NCBI GenBank assembly: GCA_015272395.1
Contig: JACYLQ010000004.1
Span: forward strand, 1 to 40,426
DNA: 40,426 nucleotides
Origin: Calothrix sp. C42_A2020_038
GTDB taxonomy: Bacteria; Cyanobacteriota; Cyanobacteriia; Cyanobacteriales; Nostocaceae
Direction of reading: 5' to 3'
The stretch's first letter is position 1. The number at the start of each line of letters is the position of its first letter. Positions 19,352 through 26,968 of the stretch are shown piece by piece. The notes below the pieces were generated by a model, which made no database searches, was not told the origin of the DNA, and saw nothing but the letters and a program-made list of their open reading frames with translations. The translations under genes and the position numbers were made by a program.

Positions 19352-19837
19352 GTGAATTTGGAATTTTTAATTCGTTTAGCTCGACCTGAAGATGCGGAAC
19401 AAATGCACGATGTTCACGTTAATGCAGTACGTCAGCTTTGTACAGCGGACTATACGATAGAACAAATAGAAGCTTGGGTAGGTTATCTTGACCCAGAAAC
19501 ACGTCGGCAATATATACTTAATGGCGCCGAAGATGAAATATTGTTTGTAGCTGATAGAAATGGGATTATAGTGGGCTTTTCATGTTTTGATATGAATGGC
19601 GAAATTAGCGCCATTTATGTTCATCCACATTATACAAGAAGAAGAGTAGGTCAGCAGCTACTCAAGGCAGTTGAAACAAAAGCGCTAGGGTACAACTATA
19701 AGAAGTTAGAAGTTTCAGCTTCGATAACAGCTATTCCTTTTTATCAAACGCAAGGTTATAAGTTAATCGAATATTCATCACACACCTTACTTTCTGGGGT
19801 TAAAATACCGTGCGCTGTCATGGAAAAATATTTGTAA
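19352..19837 (+). CDS. GNAT-family N-acetyltransferase
   Basis: A 161-residue acetyltransferase. The frame begins with IRLARPEDAEQMHDVHVNAV, the typical GNAT beta1-alpha1. ISAIYVHPHYTRRRVGQQLL is the acetyl-CoA pyrophosphate-binding segment and FYQTQGYKLIEYS is the C-terminal GNAT motif. The start is GTG at 19352 or TTG at 19358; there is no ATG in a suitable place. The acceptor cannot be predicted. It starts 23 bases after the recQ stop on the same strand, so the two may be cotranscribed. A hairpin at 19940-19968 lies downstream. Confidence 0.87.
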   Translation: MNLEFLIRLARPEDAEQMHDVHVNAVRQLCTADYTIEQIEAWVGYLDPETRRQYILNGAEDEILFVADRNGIIVGFSCFDMNGEISAIYVHPHYTRRRVGQQLLKAVETKALGYNYKKLEVSASITAIPFYQTQGYKLIEYSSHTLLSGVKIPCAVMEKYL

Positions 19838-19939
19838 AACTAACGCTGATTAAATAAAATATTAAATTTTCTATATACGTATATTATAAATGTTAAATTT
19901 GTTAGGAATTAAAACAGGGATAAATATAAGTAACAAGAA

Positions 19940-19968
19940 GTAACTCGGTTTACTTAAAACCGAGTTAC
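19940..19968. terminator. 12-bp stem hairpin between convergent genes
   Basis: Arms GTAACTCGGTTT and AAACCGAGTTAC enclose a five-base loop, between the end of the GNAT gene and the end of the first small membrane protein gene. Its position and its A/T-rich stem top suggest a bidirectional transcript end, but there is no long T-run. Confidence 0.6.
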
Positions 19969-20009
19969 GCATTCCGTGAACTAGCTGTGTTGATACTATT
20001 ATGGAAATA

Positions 20010-20183
20010 TTAACTTTCAGTTTGAAAAAGCTTAACTTCTGATTTCGATTGGTCTGATTTCACTTGCAAAACTGATTTGACTTGATTATCTTTAGCAGTC
20101 ATTAGCGTGGATAACAACTTTGGCAAAGTCACACAAATAACTGCACTTACTAGAGTTAGGAGTAAACCATCTATTAAACTCAA
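20010..20183 (-). CDS. small single-helix membrane protein, paralogue 1
   Basis: I place the start at a TTG at 20183, giving 57 residues beginning MSLIDGLLLTLVSAVICVTL, followed by PKLLSTLMTAK and a charged hydrophilic tail. A GGGGGA ribosome binding site lies just upstream of the TTG. This start lines up exactly with the ATG start of the neighbouring paralogue at 20650 (MNLVDIVLLTLVSTITCVVL), and the two share 14 of the first 29 residues. The frame is open 17 codons further up to an ATG at 20234, but that part has no counterpart. One helix (residues 3-27), then a cytosolic or lumenal tail. Function unknown. Confidence 0.65.
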   Translation of the reverse strand: MSLIDGLLLTLVSAVICVTLPKLLSTLMTAKDNQVKSVLQVKSDQSKSEVKLFQTES

Positions 20184-20362
20184 AGCTTCCCCCTTTTGGT
20201 TTGATATAAATTCTATTCCTTTAGTTTGCAGCATTTCTACTACTAAACGATAATCTCAGAGTTTTGAATTTCTTTTGATTACCATAAGCTGATATTAATA
20301 TAAATTATTGTAAACATTTGTTGATAAATATTTGATAAGTAATATTGAAGTTTATATTCAGA

Positions 20363-20392
20363 GGGAGATACAACCTTTATAGGCAATCTCCC
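20363..20392. terminator. hairpin downstream of small protein paralogue 2
   Basis: Arms GGGAGAT and ATCTCCC are separated by 16 bases, 15 bases after the stop codon of paralogue 2 on the minus strand. No T-run follows, so it is a weak candidate for a transcript end. Confidence 0.4.
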
Positions 20393-20407
20393 CACCAAGT
20401 CATTCTA

Positions 20408-20650
20408 TCAATGTGGAGAACATCTCTCACAGAAATGGGGACTGAATCTACATGATGGAGTGTTTGTCAAGACGTTGCTTCTACAAAATGGAAAACTAGT
20501 AACTTGTGGTTTATCTTTTTGCAAAATAATAACGTGATTCTGTTTTCTAGAATTCACATCAAGAGCCAAAATCATTGAAATCATTCGCGGCAATACAACA
20601 CAGGTAATTGTGCTGACAAGAGTTAATAGTACAATATCTACTAAATTCAT
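20408..20650 (-). CDS. small single-helix membrane protein, paralogue 2
   Basis: An 80-residue protein starting MNLVDIVLLTLVSTITCVVL, then PRMISMIL, with one membrane helix at residues 3-27. An AGAGG ribosome binding site lies eight bases before the ATG, so the start is well supported. The first 29 residues match the neighbouring gene to the left, so the pair arose by tandem duplication. The C-terminal 30 residues contain four cysteines and have no counterpart in paralogue 1. They may be a read-through extension after loss of the original stop. No family is recognised. The genes are about 225 bases apart, each followed by its own hairpin. Confidence 0.65.
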   Translation of the reverse strand: MNLVDIVLLTLVSTITCVVLPRMISMILALDVNSRKQNHVIILQKDKPQVTSFPFCRSNVLTNTPSCRFSPHFCERCSPH

Positions 20651-20760
20651 CTTTACACCTCTTAGTGAATCGTAGTTGCTGTGTGGGTTGTAGATTTTAG
20701 GTTTTAGAGCTTGGATGAAAAATAATCCAAAACCTAAAAGTCAAAATCTAAAACTTGCAT

Positions 20761-20830
20761 AACCCCTCTCCTACAAGGAAACGAGAGCAAATATACTCCC
20801 CCTTCGCGTTTGAGGAAACTCGGTTGGAGA
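20761..20830 (+). repeat. dispersed repeat, copy 1
   Basis: ACCCCTCTCCTAC followed by AGCAAATATACTC and a second G/T-rich half matches, in opposite orientation, the sequence at about 24640-24710. The copy here has lost much of the internal hairpin (AAGGAAACGAG in place of GAGGAGAGGGG). Confidence 0.7.
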
Positions 20831-20897
20831 AGGTTATGTTTTTCGTATGCTTTTCCACATCAAGTGAAAAGTCAGGATTGTTCAGAGGGGATTAATG

Positions 20898-20954
20898 GAG
20901 ATGCAATTAAATTGCATCTCGACTTAAAACCCGTTTTCTGTGGGAAAGCGGGTT
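20898..20954. other. two tandem perfect hairpins
   Basis: Hairpin 1 (20898-20920) has arms GAGATGCAAT/ATTGCATCTC with a 3-base loop. Hairpin 2 (20928-20954) has 11 paired bases, AACCCGTTTTC against GAAAGCGGGTT with one G-T pair. They stand 250 bases upstream of small protein paralogue 2. They could be part of a leader, a small RNA or a terminator of something lost. No gene touches them. Confidence 0.6.
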
Positions 20955-21267
20955 GAACAAGCATTAATATTTACTTATACAAGTTTAACACAACATAGAT
21001 TTTTATCGATAGATAAGCTAGTTAGAGATTGACAACAAGATAAGCACGATTGTGTAGTTCAAGTTTGTAACGTTGACTCGAATTGGGGAATATACTGGAG
21101 ACAATACTATACTGAATCTCTAAGTAGTTATAGAGTGAGTTAGCGATATTGAGATATAAGCATGACTCAACTTGATTTGGGAGTTATAAATCGCACGAGC
21201 TTTAGCCAGCAAAGTATCTAGTAGATTATTTGGATTGTCAGACACTTGAAATCCAGTAGCAAAGTAA

Positions 21268-21384
21268 TGTCCTGGGGTCTTAGCTATTGGTGAACCAAAG
21301 CTAAGGCGTGAAGTGGCTTTAACTTATACACAGTTACATGAAAAAATTCAGTATTGTGCGATTGGTCTTCGTCAATATCTTTAA
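21268..21384 (+). pseudogene. possible relic of a long-chain acyl-CoA synthetase
   Basis: Translation gives GEPKLRREVALTYTQLHEKI then QYCAIGLRQYL and a stop at 21382-21384. The phrase LTYTQLHEKIQ...GL matches the N-terminal region of AMP-binding fatty-acid ligases (typical wording ...PEVKLTYTQLHEQIQ.FAAGLQ). A stop lies just upstream in frame and nothing similar continues downstream, so it is at best a fragment of about 35 codons. The match is from memory and short. Confidence 0.35.
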
Positions 21385-21835
21385 GCATTAGGCAGTTGAG
21401 AAAATTCTCAACTATTTCCGAGATAAAAAACCCTACCCTTGAAAGTCTCCTACTCTCCCTTCCCGCATCTGGGAAGTTAGGTTTTACATTGGTTTTTCCA
21501 CATAACGTGAAAAGTCAGAGAATTAAAGAATTTCAAAGTATGTATACAAAAAGACAATGTTACACTGGCAGGCAGCCAAAAAATAAACTTGGAGAGTAAA
21601 ATAATCCAGTATTTATTTCGCTAAGAAGTTAACCAAGAGATACAAAATCGTTCCGAATATCGTCTGAACGAACGTATAGGTTACTTTTAGGGTCATTTTG
21701 ACTTGAAAATGGCTTAATGAAACAAACATCGAAGCAAAGACGACATGTTGTGATGGAACGCTATCGCGATACTATTAACAACATGTTCGCCCCTGCCTTC
21801 ACAATTGTTAACTAACGAGTGAACGTGAAACCTTT

Positions 21836-22282
21836 ATGGATGTCTCCAAACAACTACTTTTAAAACGTGCTGTCAACGTCAAAGCAATTGTTACCCCGCT
21901 TTGGAAAGAGGAAGTACAACAGCAACTTCAAGCTCAAATTATCCAAATTGACCAACAACTACAACAGCTTGATGTTCAAGGACAGCGGGCAATAACAGAA
22001 ATTCAAAAGCAAGGTTTACAACCACCCGGACCTCAAACCTTACAGCAAATAGACAATATTCAAGCACAGGTCAACGAGAAAAAAAGCGAATTACTAGAAC
22101 AAAAGAACCAAAGCTTACAAAATTTACAGCAAGTTCAGCTATTAGAACTTGACCAAGAAGTTAACCAATTTCAAATGGAAGGTTTCTTCCGCGTTGAACC
22201 AGGAGATAACTTAATTAGTAAGTTACAAGTTGAAATAGTGCTTCGCGATGGAGTAGTCGAAGAAATTCGCGGAGACGTTTAA
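21836..22282 (+). CDS. YlqD-family protein
   Basis: A 148-residue soluble protein matching the YlqD family as I know it. It opens MDVSKQLLLKRAVNVKAIVT, has a long Gln- and Leu-rich central helix (about 25-115, likely coiled coil, with several QQLQ-type stretches), and ends in a small beta-rich domain containing FRVEPGDNLISKLQVEIVLR and DGVVEEIRGDV. The family occurs in Firmicutes and cyanobacteria; its function is not established. It is followed six bases later by a 28-bp perfect palindrome that may close the transcript. Confidence 0.82.
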   Translation: MDVSKQLLLKRAVNVKAIVTPLWKEEVQQQLQAQIIQIDQQLQQLDVQGQRAITEIQKQGLQPPGPQTLQQIDNIQAQVNEKKSELLEQKNQSLQNLQQVQLLELDQEVNQFQMEGFFRVEPGDNLISKLQVEIVLRDGVVEEIRGDV

Positions 22283-22287
22283 AAGGA

Positions 22288-22315
22288 GTAGAGACGCGAT
22301 TAATCGCGTCTCTAC
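22288..22315. repeat. 28-bp perfect palindrome (GTAGAGACGCGATT/AATCGCGTCTCTAC)
   Basis: A perfect 28-bp palindrome starting six bases after the YlqD stop. It belongs to a family with 4940-4959 and 24541-24568, which share the AGACG/CGTCT arms while the centre differs in a complementary manner. This type of GTAGAGACGCGAT...ATCGCGTCTCTAC hairpin is common in Nostoc-like genomes as I remember. Confidence 0.85.
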
Positions 22316-22354
22316 ACTCCACACCTTATAACTCCTAACTTTTAACTCCACTCA

Positions 22355-22855
22355 TCAACACTCATAATTCTTCTTACACACCACACCATTTTGTTTTCCG
22401 ACCCAGACTATTTGCCACATTGGAGGAGAACTCACAAGAATTGTTCTTCCAAAACTACTGAGTTCGACACGATAGCGAACTGCGCTACGGTTTTTAGCTA
22501 GGTCATTTTGAGTAATTGTGACTAGAGCTTGGTTAGGTTGTGGGTAAACAACCTCAACTTTTCGAGGTTTACGCTCGATGCCATTGGTATCAAATGCATC
22601 CATTGCTAGTGATGCTGGGTCAGTACCTTGGAGCGTAGATTTTATACTCTCTAAAGGTATAGCTTTATACTTGGCACGTTCTTGCTCGGCTGCGACATTA
22701 GCAGCTTGAATCGCCACAGGGGGTTGCTGCGCTTGCGCGTTGTGACTGGCATTGACCAGCGTAGAGGAATTACGGTTATAAAAAATAGCACTAGCGCTGA
22801 TTGTGGCAAAGATACTTAGTATCAAAATTAAAACTATCTTTGACTTTGCCGACAT
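22355..22855 (-). CDS. secreted or membrane-anchored protein of unknown function
   Basis: The 166-residue product starts with a hydrophobic segment (KIVLILILSIFATISASAIF, about residues 6-25) that is either a signal peptide or an N-terminal anchor. A Gln- and Ala-rich linker follows, and then a compact region with VEVVYPQPNQALVTITQNDL and YRVELSSFGRTILVSSPPMW. The end carries two cysteines (CKKNYEC) that could form a disulphide outside the cytoplasm. No family is recognised with confidence. It lies convergent to the YlqD gene and divergent from the pyruvate dehydrogenase E2 gene with 277 bases between. Confidence 0.8.
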   Translation of the reverse strand: MSAKSKIVLILILSIFATISASAIFYNRNSSTLVNASHNAQAQQPPVAIQAANVAAEQERAKYKAIPLESIKSTLQGTDPASLAMDAFDTNGIERKPRKVEVVYPQPNQALVTITQNDLAKNRSAVRYRVELSSFGRTILVSSPPMWQIVWVGKQNGVVCKKNYEC

Positions 22856-23132
22856 AATAAAAACGTTGGTTGAAACGGTTTATTTAATCATCAACTTTGC
22901 ATTCTAAGACTGTATGCCGGATTTCCTCCTACTGCTTTGTGTATAAATTTGGTTTTGGGTAATGGTGGGGAGAGGCATTAACTATTTTATTTTCAATTTC
23001 CTATCCCTAGTTTTAATCTTTGAATAAAAGAAATAGACACAAATATGATATGAATTGTTCCTCGCGCGCTTTGTCGAGCTACAATTCGATGTGGCACAAT
23101 GCATAAATTATCGATTAACCTAACCACTAAAG

Positions 23133-24413
23133 ATGAGCATTTACGAAGTATTCATGCCCGCGCTTAGTTCCACCATGACCGAAGGTAAAATAGTCTCCTG
23201 GGCGAAATCACCTGGTGACAAAGTGGAAAAAGGTGAAACTGTGGTGGTTGTCGAGTCTGACAAAGCTGATATGGATGTAGAATCCTTTTATGAAGGATAC
23301 CTTGCTCACATCATAGTTCAAGCTGGTGAGTCGGCACCTGTTGGACAAGCGATTGCTTTCATTGCTGAAACCGAAGCAGAAATTGCTCAGGCCGCAGCAC
23401 AAGCTAAACCGACTGCACAAACCCTAGAACAACCACTTGAGAAAACAACAAACGGCGCCACTGCAACTGCAACATTACAAACTACAACAGTTTCTCAAAA
23501 TGGCTCTAACCATCGTGAAGGTAGAATTGTAGCTTCACCACGAGCGAAGAAATTAGCCAAAGAACTAAAAGTAGATTTGAGTAGCATCAAGAGTGGTAGT
23601 GGTCCATTTGGTCGTATCGTCGCTTCCGATATTGAAGCTGCCGCAGGTAAAGTTTCAACAACTACAACAACTGTTACTCCTGTTGTCGCACCTGCACCTT
23701 CAGTGACAAGAACAGCACCAGCAACTGTTGCAGCAGTTCCCGGTACAACAACACCGTTTAACACGCTGCAAAACGCAGTTAACCGAAACATGGTTGCTAG
23801 CTTGGCAGTTCCTGTTTTTCGCGTTAGCTACACTATTACCACCGACGCCCTCGATAAACTGTACAAGCAGCTTAAATCAAAAGGTGTGACAATGAGTGCG
23901 CTATTAGCGAAAGCTGTAGCAGTGACGTTGCAAAAACACCCTCTATTAAATGCTAGCTATTCTGACCAAGGAATTGTGTATCACCCTAGCATTAATATCG
24001 CTGTTGCAGTTGCGATGGACGATGGTGGACTGATTACACCTGTATTACAGGGTGCCGATCAAACTGATATCTATTCGCTTTCGCGTAACTGGAAATCACT
24101 AGTAGACCGTGCGCGCGCAAAACAACTTCAACCCGACGAGTATAGTACTGGGACTTTTACAATTTCCAATTTGGGAATGTTTGGTGTTGATACATTCGAT
24201 GCCATCTTACCACCTGGACAAGGTTCAATACTCGCAATCGGCGCCTCGCGTCCTCAAGTTGTAGCAAATGCCGAAGGTATGTTTGGTGTTAAACAACAAA
24301 TGCAAGTTAATATCACCTGCGACCATCGTATTATCTATGGCGCCCATGCTGCAGCTTTCTTGCAAGACTTGGCAAAGCTTATTGAAACTGATACACAGTC
24401 GTTGACTATGTAA
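23133..24413 (+). CDS. pdhC: dihydrolipoamide acetyltransferase, pyruvate dehydrogenase E2
   Basis: E2 transfers the acetyl group from lipoamide to CoA in the pyruvate dehydrogenase complex. The 426-residue protein has a lipoyl domain with the lipoylation Lys44 in ESDKADMDVE. A Pro/Ala/Thr-rich linker follows, then a peripheral-subunit-binding domain (VASPRAKKLAKELKVDLSSI and GPFGRIVASDIEAA, about 130-167), a second linker and the catalytic domain. The catalytic histidine is in CDHRIIYGAHAA near residue 398. The usual HxxxDG aspartate is Tyr here; I recall the same DHR(I/V)(I/V)YGA form in plastid and cyanobacterial E2 proteins. E1 genes are not near. Confidence 0.93.
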   Translation: MSIYEVFMPALSSTMTEGKIVSWAKSPGDKVEKGETVVVVESDKADMDVESFYEGYLAHIIVQAGESAPVGQAIAFIAETEAEIAQAAAQAKPTAQTLEQPLEKTTNGATATATLQTTTVSQNGSNHREGRIVASPRAKKLAKELKVDLSSIKSGSGPFGRIVASDIEAAAGKVSTTTTTVTPVVAPAPSVTRTAPATVAAVPGTTTPFNTLQNAVNRNMVASLAVPVFRVSYTITTDALDKLYKQLKSKGVTMSALLAKAVAVTLQKHPLLNASYSDQGIVYHPSINIAVAVAMDDGGLITPVLQGADQTDIYSLSRNWKSLVDRARAKQLQPDEYSTGTFTISNLGMFGVDTFDAILPPGQGSILAIGASRPQVVANAEGMFGVKQQMQVNITCDHRIIYGAHAAAFLQDLAKLIETDTQSLTM

Positions 24414-24729
24414 TATTGTGCTGTTTCAGTACGTGATACCATTTTGGATTTTAGATTTGTCGCGCGACAATGAATAGATTTTGTTTGGATTTGAAAATGC
24501 TTATACTGTTTCTTGATGAAGATGCACTGTATTTCCGACCGTAGAGACGTGACATGTCACGTCTATACAGAATTTATTTGGCGCAACTTCACATAGAATT
24601 GGTATTACACAGTAAAAAAACACACCCCAAACCGAACCCCCAACAGATTTACCTCGCACGAGGAGTAAGAGTATATTTGCTCCCCTCTCCTCGTAGGAGA
24701 GGGGTCGGGGGAGAGGTTCTTGATTTACA
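24414..24729. repeat. repeat-filled intergenic region after pdhC
   Basis: These 316 bases contain TTTTGGATTTTAG-type repeats (about 24442-24500), the 28-bp near-perfect palindrome at 24541-24568 and the second copy of a dispersed repeat at about 24640-24710, whose core hairpin is CCCCTCTCCT/AGGAGAGGGG (24684-24706). No gene is credible here; a short frame on the minus strand is made of the repeats. Confidence 0.7.
24541..24568. repeat. palindrome GTA(G)AGACGTGACA/TGTCACGTCT(A)TAC
   Basis: The inner 20 bases (24545-24564) are a perfect palindrome. With one mismatch it extends to 28 bases. It is a family member of 4940-4959 and 22288-22315. Confidence 0.8.
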
Positions 24730-25323
24730 TTAATCACGGTATACTGTTTTACCATCACCGGGCAATATTGTTAATGACCTTGGGCTAATTTTTTCTCCAA
24801 CTGTAACTTCAATGTCTCCATCCCAAACTTCTACAGACATAACCTTTTCACCAGTACCTTTGTAGTCAAAGTATTGGCATTTTTCTGCTGCTCGTTTCAT
24901 TGTTAAGCCAGTACGAGTCATTCTAGCTTTACCAGAGTCTATACATGTATATGTTTCTCCTTCAAAGTTCAGTTGTGGTGGTGGGTCTTTACTAACATCA
25001 AGTTGGTTTATTGGTTCGAGTAACGCGACTTCAACACGTTCATCTTCTTCAACAGATAACCAAGCTATTTTGTCTTTGTTTTGTAATAAATATTCGTACC
25101 AGTAATAAGCACCTACTTGATAAGTCAATTTGCCTTCAACTACCCAATCTACGTCCAGATGCTGGACTATATCACCAATTTCTAAGTCAAATATAGTACG
25201 TATCAGCGTCATTTTTTTAGTAGATGTGTTTTGGCTTTGTTTTAATAATTTAAATATTCGTTGATGTTGTGTATAAATAACAACAGCACTTACAAGAATG
25301 ATTCCAAACCAAACATATGACAT
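24730..25323 (-). CDS. DUF4178 domain protein
   Basis: The 197-residue protein has one N-terminal membrane helix (about 3-19, YVWFGIILVSAVVIYTQ) and then a DUF4178-type beta-rich domain: IFDLEIGDIVQHLDVDWVVE, GKLTYQVGAYYWYEYLL, AWLSVEEDERVEVALLEPI and GTGEKVMSVEVWDGDIEVTV. Function is unknown. It is the last gene of a four-gene leftward unit, only 10 bases after the spermidine-synthase-like gene. I recall DUF4178 genes being found next to membrane-bound spermidine-synthase-like genes in other bacteria, so the pairing is probably functional. Confidence 0.85.
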   Translation of the reverse strand: MSYVWFGIILVSAVVIYTQHQRIFKLLKQSQNTSTKKMTLIRTIFDLEIGDIVQHLDVDWVVEGKLTYQVGAYYWYEYLLQNKDKIAWLSVEEDERVEVALLEPINQLDVSKDPPPQLNFEGETYTCIDSGKARMTRTGLTMKRAAEKCQYFDYKGTGEKVMSVEVWDGDIEVTVGEKISPRSLTILPGDGKTVYRD

Positions 25324-25333
25324 TTTGTTTATC

Positions 25334-26914
25334 CTAGTTATTATTTCTAATTCTTGATTCTTGGAGCTGGTAACGAACGATAATAGGATGAGTGAGACGG
25401 TTAATTTCGACGTTACCTAGCTCAATATCTTTGGGTAAATCAAATATATGTTGTAATAGTGAAGTAGTGAGAAATCGAGTTGGGACTTCAAGTTGTAGTT
25501 TAGCTGTGTCTATATTTTGACGTGAAGCCAAAACAAAACCCCAAGGACCAAAAGAGGGAACATCAGCAACGTAAGGGTATACTTTGAGTCCGATATGGGT
25601 AATTGTCGCGGTTATGCAACTTATAACTTTTGGGGTGAAAAATGAGCTTGATGCTTGTGTTACCAAAACACCATTTTCAGTAAGGCGCCCCATCAAACGT
25701 CGATAAAACCCATCTGAGTAAAGTTTAGCTAAATTATCACGGTCAGGGTCAGGAAAGTCTGCAATGATAACATCAAATATATAGGGTAATTTTGGCGCCT
25801 GAACAAAAGCATCGGCGTTAATGACTTGGACGCGGGGGTCTTTTAATGAGTTAGCGTTAATTTGAGCAAGTTGAGGATAACGAGTTGCTAATTTGACAAT
25901 TGTAGGGTCGAGTTCGATTAATACAACACGCTCAACTTCTTTCCATTTCAAAACTTCCCGCACAGCCATTCCATCACCAGCACCCAACACAAGTATATTT
26001 TTACGCTGCGGTACAGCACTCATGGCTGGGTGAACCAATGCTTCATGGTAGCGGTATTCGTCAAGAGTAGAAAATTGTAAGTCACCGTCGAGAAATAACC
26101 GTAGGTCTTTACCTTGACGAGTTAAAACAATACGTTGATAAGTTGATTGCACTCGCTTAATAATTGGAGCGTTGTATAAATTGTTTTCGAGTTTGTTGCC
26201 TAGGGGTATTGAAACTGGTGCCAATATAAGGAGAAGGACTGCTAAAATCAATCCGATATATCCCCAACGACGCATTGACGGAAAACGCTGTCCAATTGTG
26301 AATGCCATTAAAGCAGGAAAGGCACCTAACACAAATGCTGTGGGAAACATACCCAGCCAGGGTAATAAAAGTAAAGGAAATGCCAGTGAACCTAATAAAC
26401 CACCCAAATAATCAAGTGCCAGTACTCCAGAAATTGCATCCCGCACACCATCAACAACCTCAAGTAACCGCGCTAGTATTGGCGCCTCTAACCCTGCTAA
26501 AATTCCCAAGAGAATAGTAACGAAAAACAAAGCTTGCCATATAATCGAACTATCTGCCACAAACAACGCAAATAACCCCATTGGCAGTAGAGCAGTCAAA
26601 GGTGCAATAGCAAGTTCGATTTTAATAAATGCGGAAAGCATTTCGCGTTGCAACGCTCGTCCCTGCTGGTTTGGTGCGATAAACCTGCTGATATATGAGC
26701 CAATACCCATTGCTGCCAAGAAGCCACCAACTGCTAAACCATATGCTAAAGCTTGGTTGCCCATTAGATAGCTTGCTAAGTTGCCCAGTAATAGCTCAAC
26801 AGCTAACCCTGTACCTGATGACACTGCTGCTGCTAACAGTAACACTCGTCGCTGTGGTTTGTCTAAAAACAGACTATTTTGATTTATGTAATTTTCTCCT
26901 GTTTCGGTGCCCAT
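25334..26914 (-). CDS. membrane-anchored spermidine synthase-like protein
   Basis: A 526-residue protein with two parts. Residues about 25-235 form six or seven membrane helices (for example VELLLGNLASYLMGNQALAY, VLDYLGGLLGSLAFPLLLLP). The rest is an aminopropyltransferase-type Rossmann domain with the nucleotide motif NILVLGAGDGMAVREVLKW, the acidic VVLIELDPTIVKLA and the catalytic-region IIADFPDPDRDNLAKLYSD. Cytosolic SpeE proteins lack the membrane part. Related fused proteins occur in many bacteria and need not make spermidine; the substrate is open. It is tightly linked to the DUF4178 gene downstream and to a small secreted protein gene upstream. Confidence 0.9.
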   Translation of the reverse strand: MGTETGENYINQNSLFLDKPQRRVLLLAAAVSSGTGLAVELLLGNLASYLMGNQALAYGLAVGGFLAAMGIGSYISRFIAPNQQGRALQREMLSAFIKIELAIAPLTALLPMGLFALFVADSSIIWQALFFVTILLGILAGLEAPILARLLEVVDGVRDAISGVLALDYLGGLLGSLAFPLLLLPWLGMFPTAFVLGAFPALMAFTIGQRFPSMRRWGYIGLILAVLLLILAPVSIPLGNKLENNLYNAPIIKRVQSTYQRIVLTRQGKDLRLFLDGDLQFSTLDEYRYHEALVHPAMSAVPQRKNILVLGAGDGMAVREVLKWKEVERVVLIELDPTIVKLATRYPQLAQINANSLKDPRVQVINADAFVQAPKLPYIFDVIIADFPDPDRDNLAKLYSDGFYRRLMGRLTENGVLVTQASSSFFTPKVISCITATITHIGLKVYPYVADVPSFGPWGFVLASRQNIDTAKLQLEVPTRFLTTSLLQHIFDLPKDIELGNVEINRLTHPIIVRYQLQESRIRNNN

Positions 26915-26968
26915 ATTTTTGTAACACGTATTTCACTGATTTCACGGAAATGGTAATCTAAACTCTAG

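Larger units (their letters stand above)
20651..21835. other. 1.2-kb region with repeats and gene relics but no intact gene
   Basis: This stretch has no convincing intact gene. It holds the inverted TTTTAGG/CCTAAAA repeat at 20689-20753, a repeat shared with 24640-24710 at 20761-20830, and a short repeat present twice (CTTTTCCACAT...GTGAAAAGTCAG at 20849-20875 and again near 21495-21518). It also holds two tandem hairpins (20898-20954), a possible acyl-CoA synthetase relic (21268-21384) and a 9-bp stem hairpin at 21394-21413. GGCGCC, frequent elsewhere, is absent from 19,529 to 23,453. It looks like a decaying or repeat-invaded accessory segment. Confidence 0.7.

Noticed and set aside
21137-21310. 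Minus-strand stretch open for about 55 codons (TPGHYFATGFQVSDNP and onward)
   Set aside because: Reads somewhat like protein but has no start codon or family match and lies opposite the possible ligase relic; could be chance.
21354-21599. Plus-strand frame of 81 codons
   Set aside because: Contains the hairpin at 21394-21413 and the CTTTTCCACAT repeat; no ribosome binding site or family resemblance.
24501-24758. Minus-strand frame of 85 codons after pdhC
   Set aside because: Made of the palindrome and the dispersed repeat and overlaps the end of the DUF4178 gene; not protein-like.
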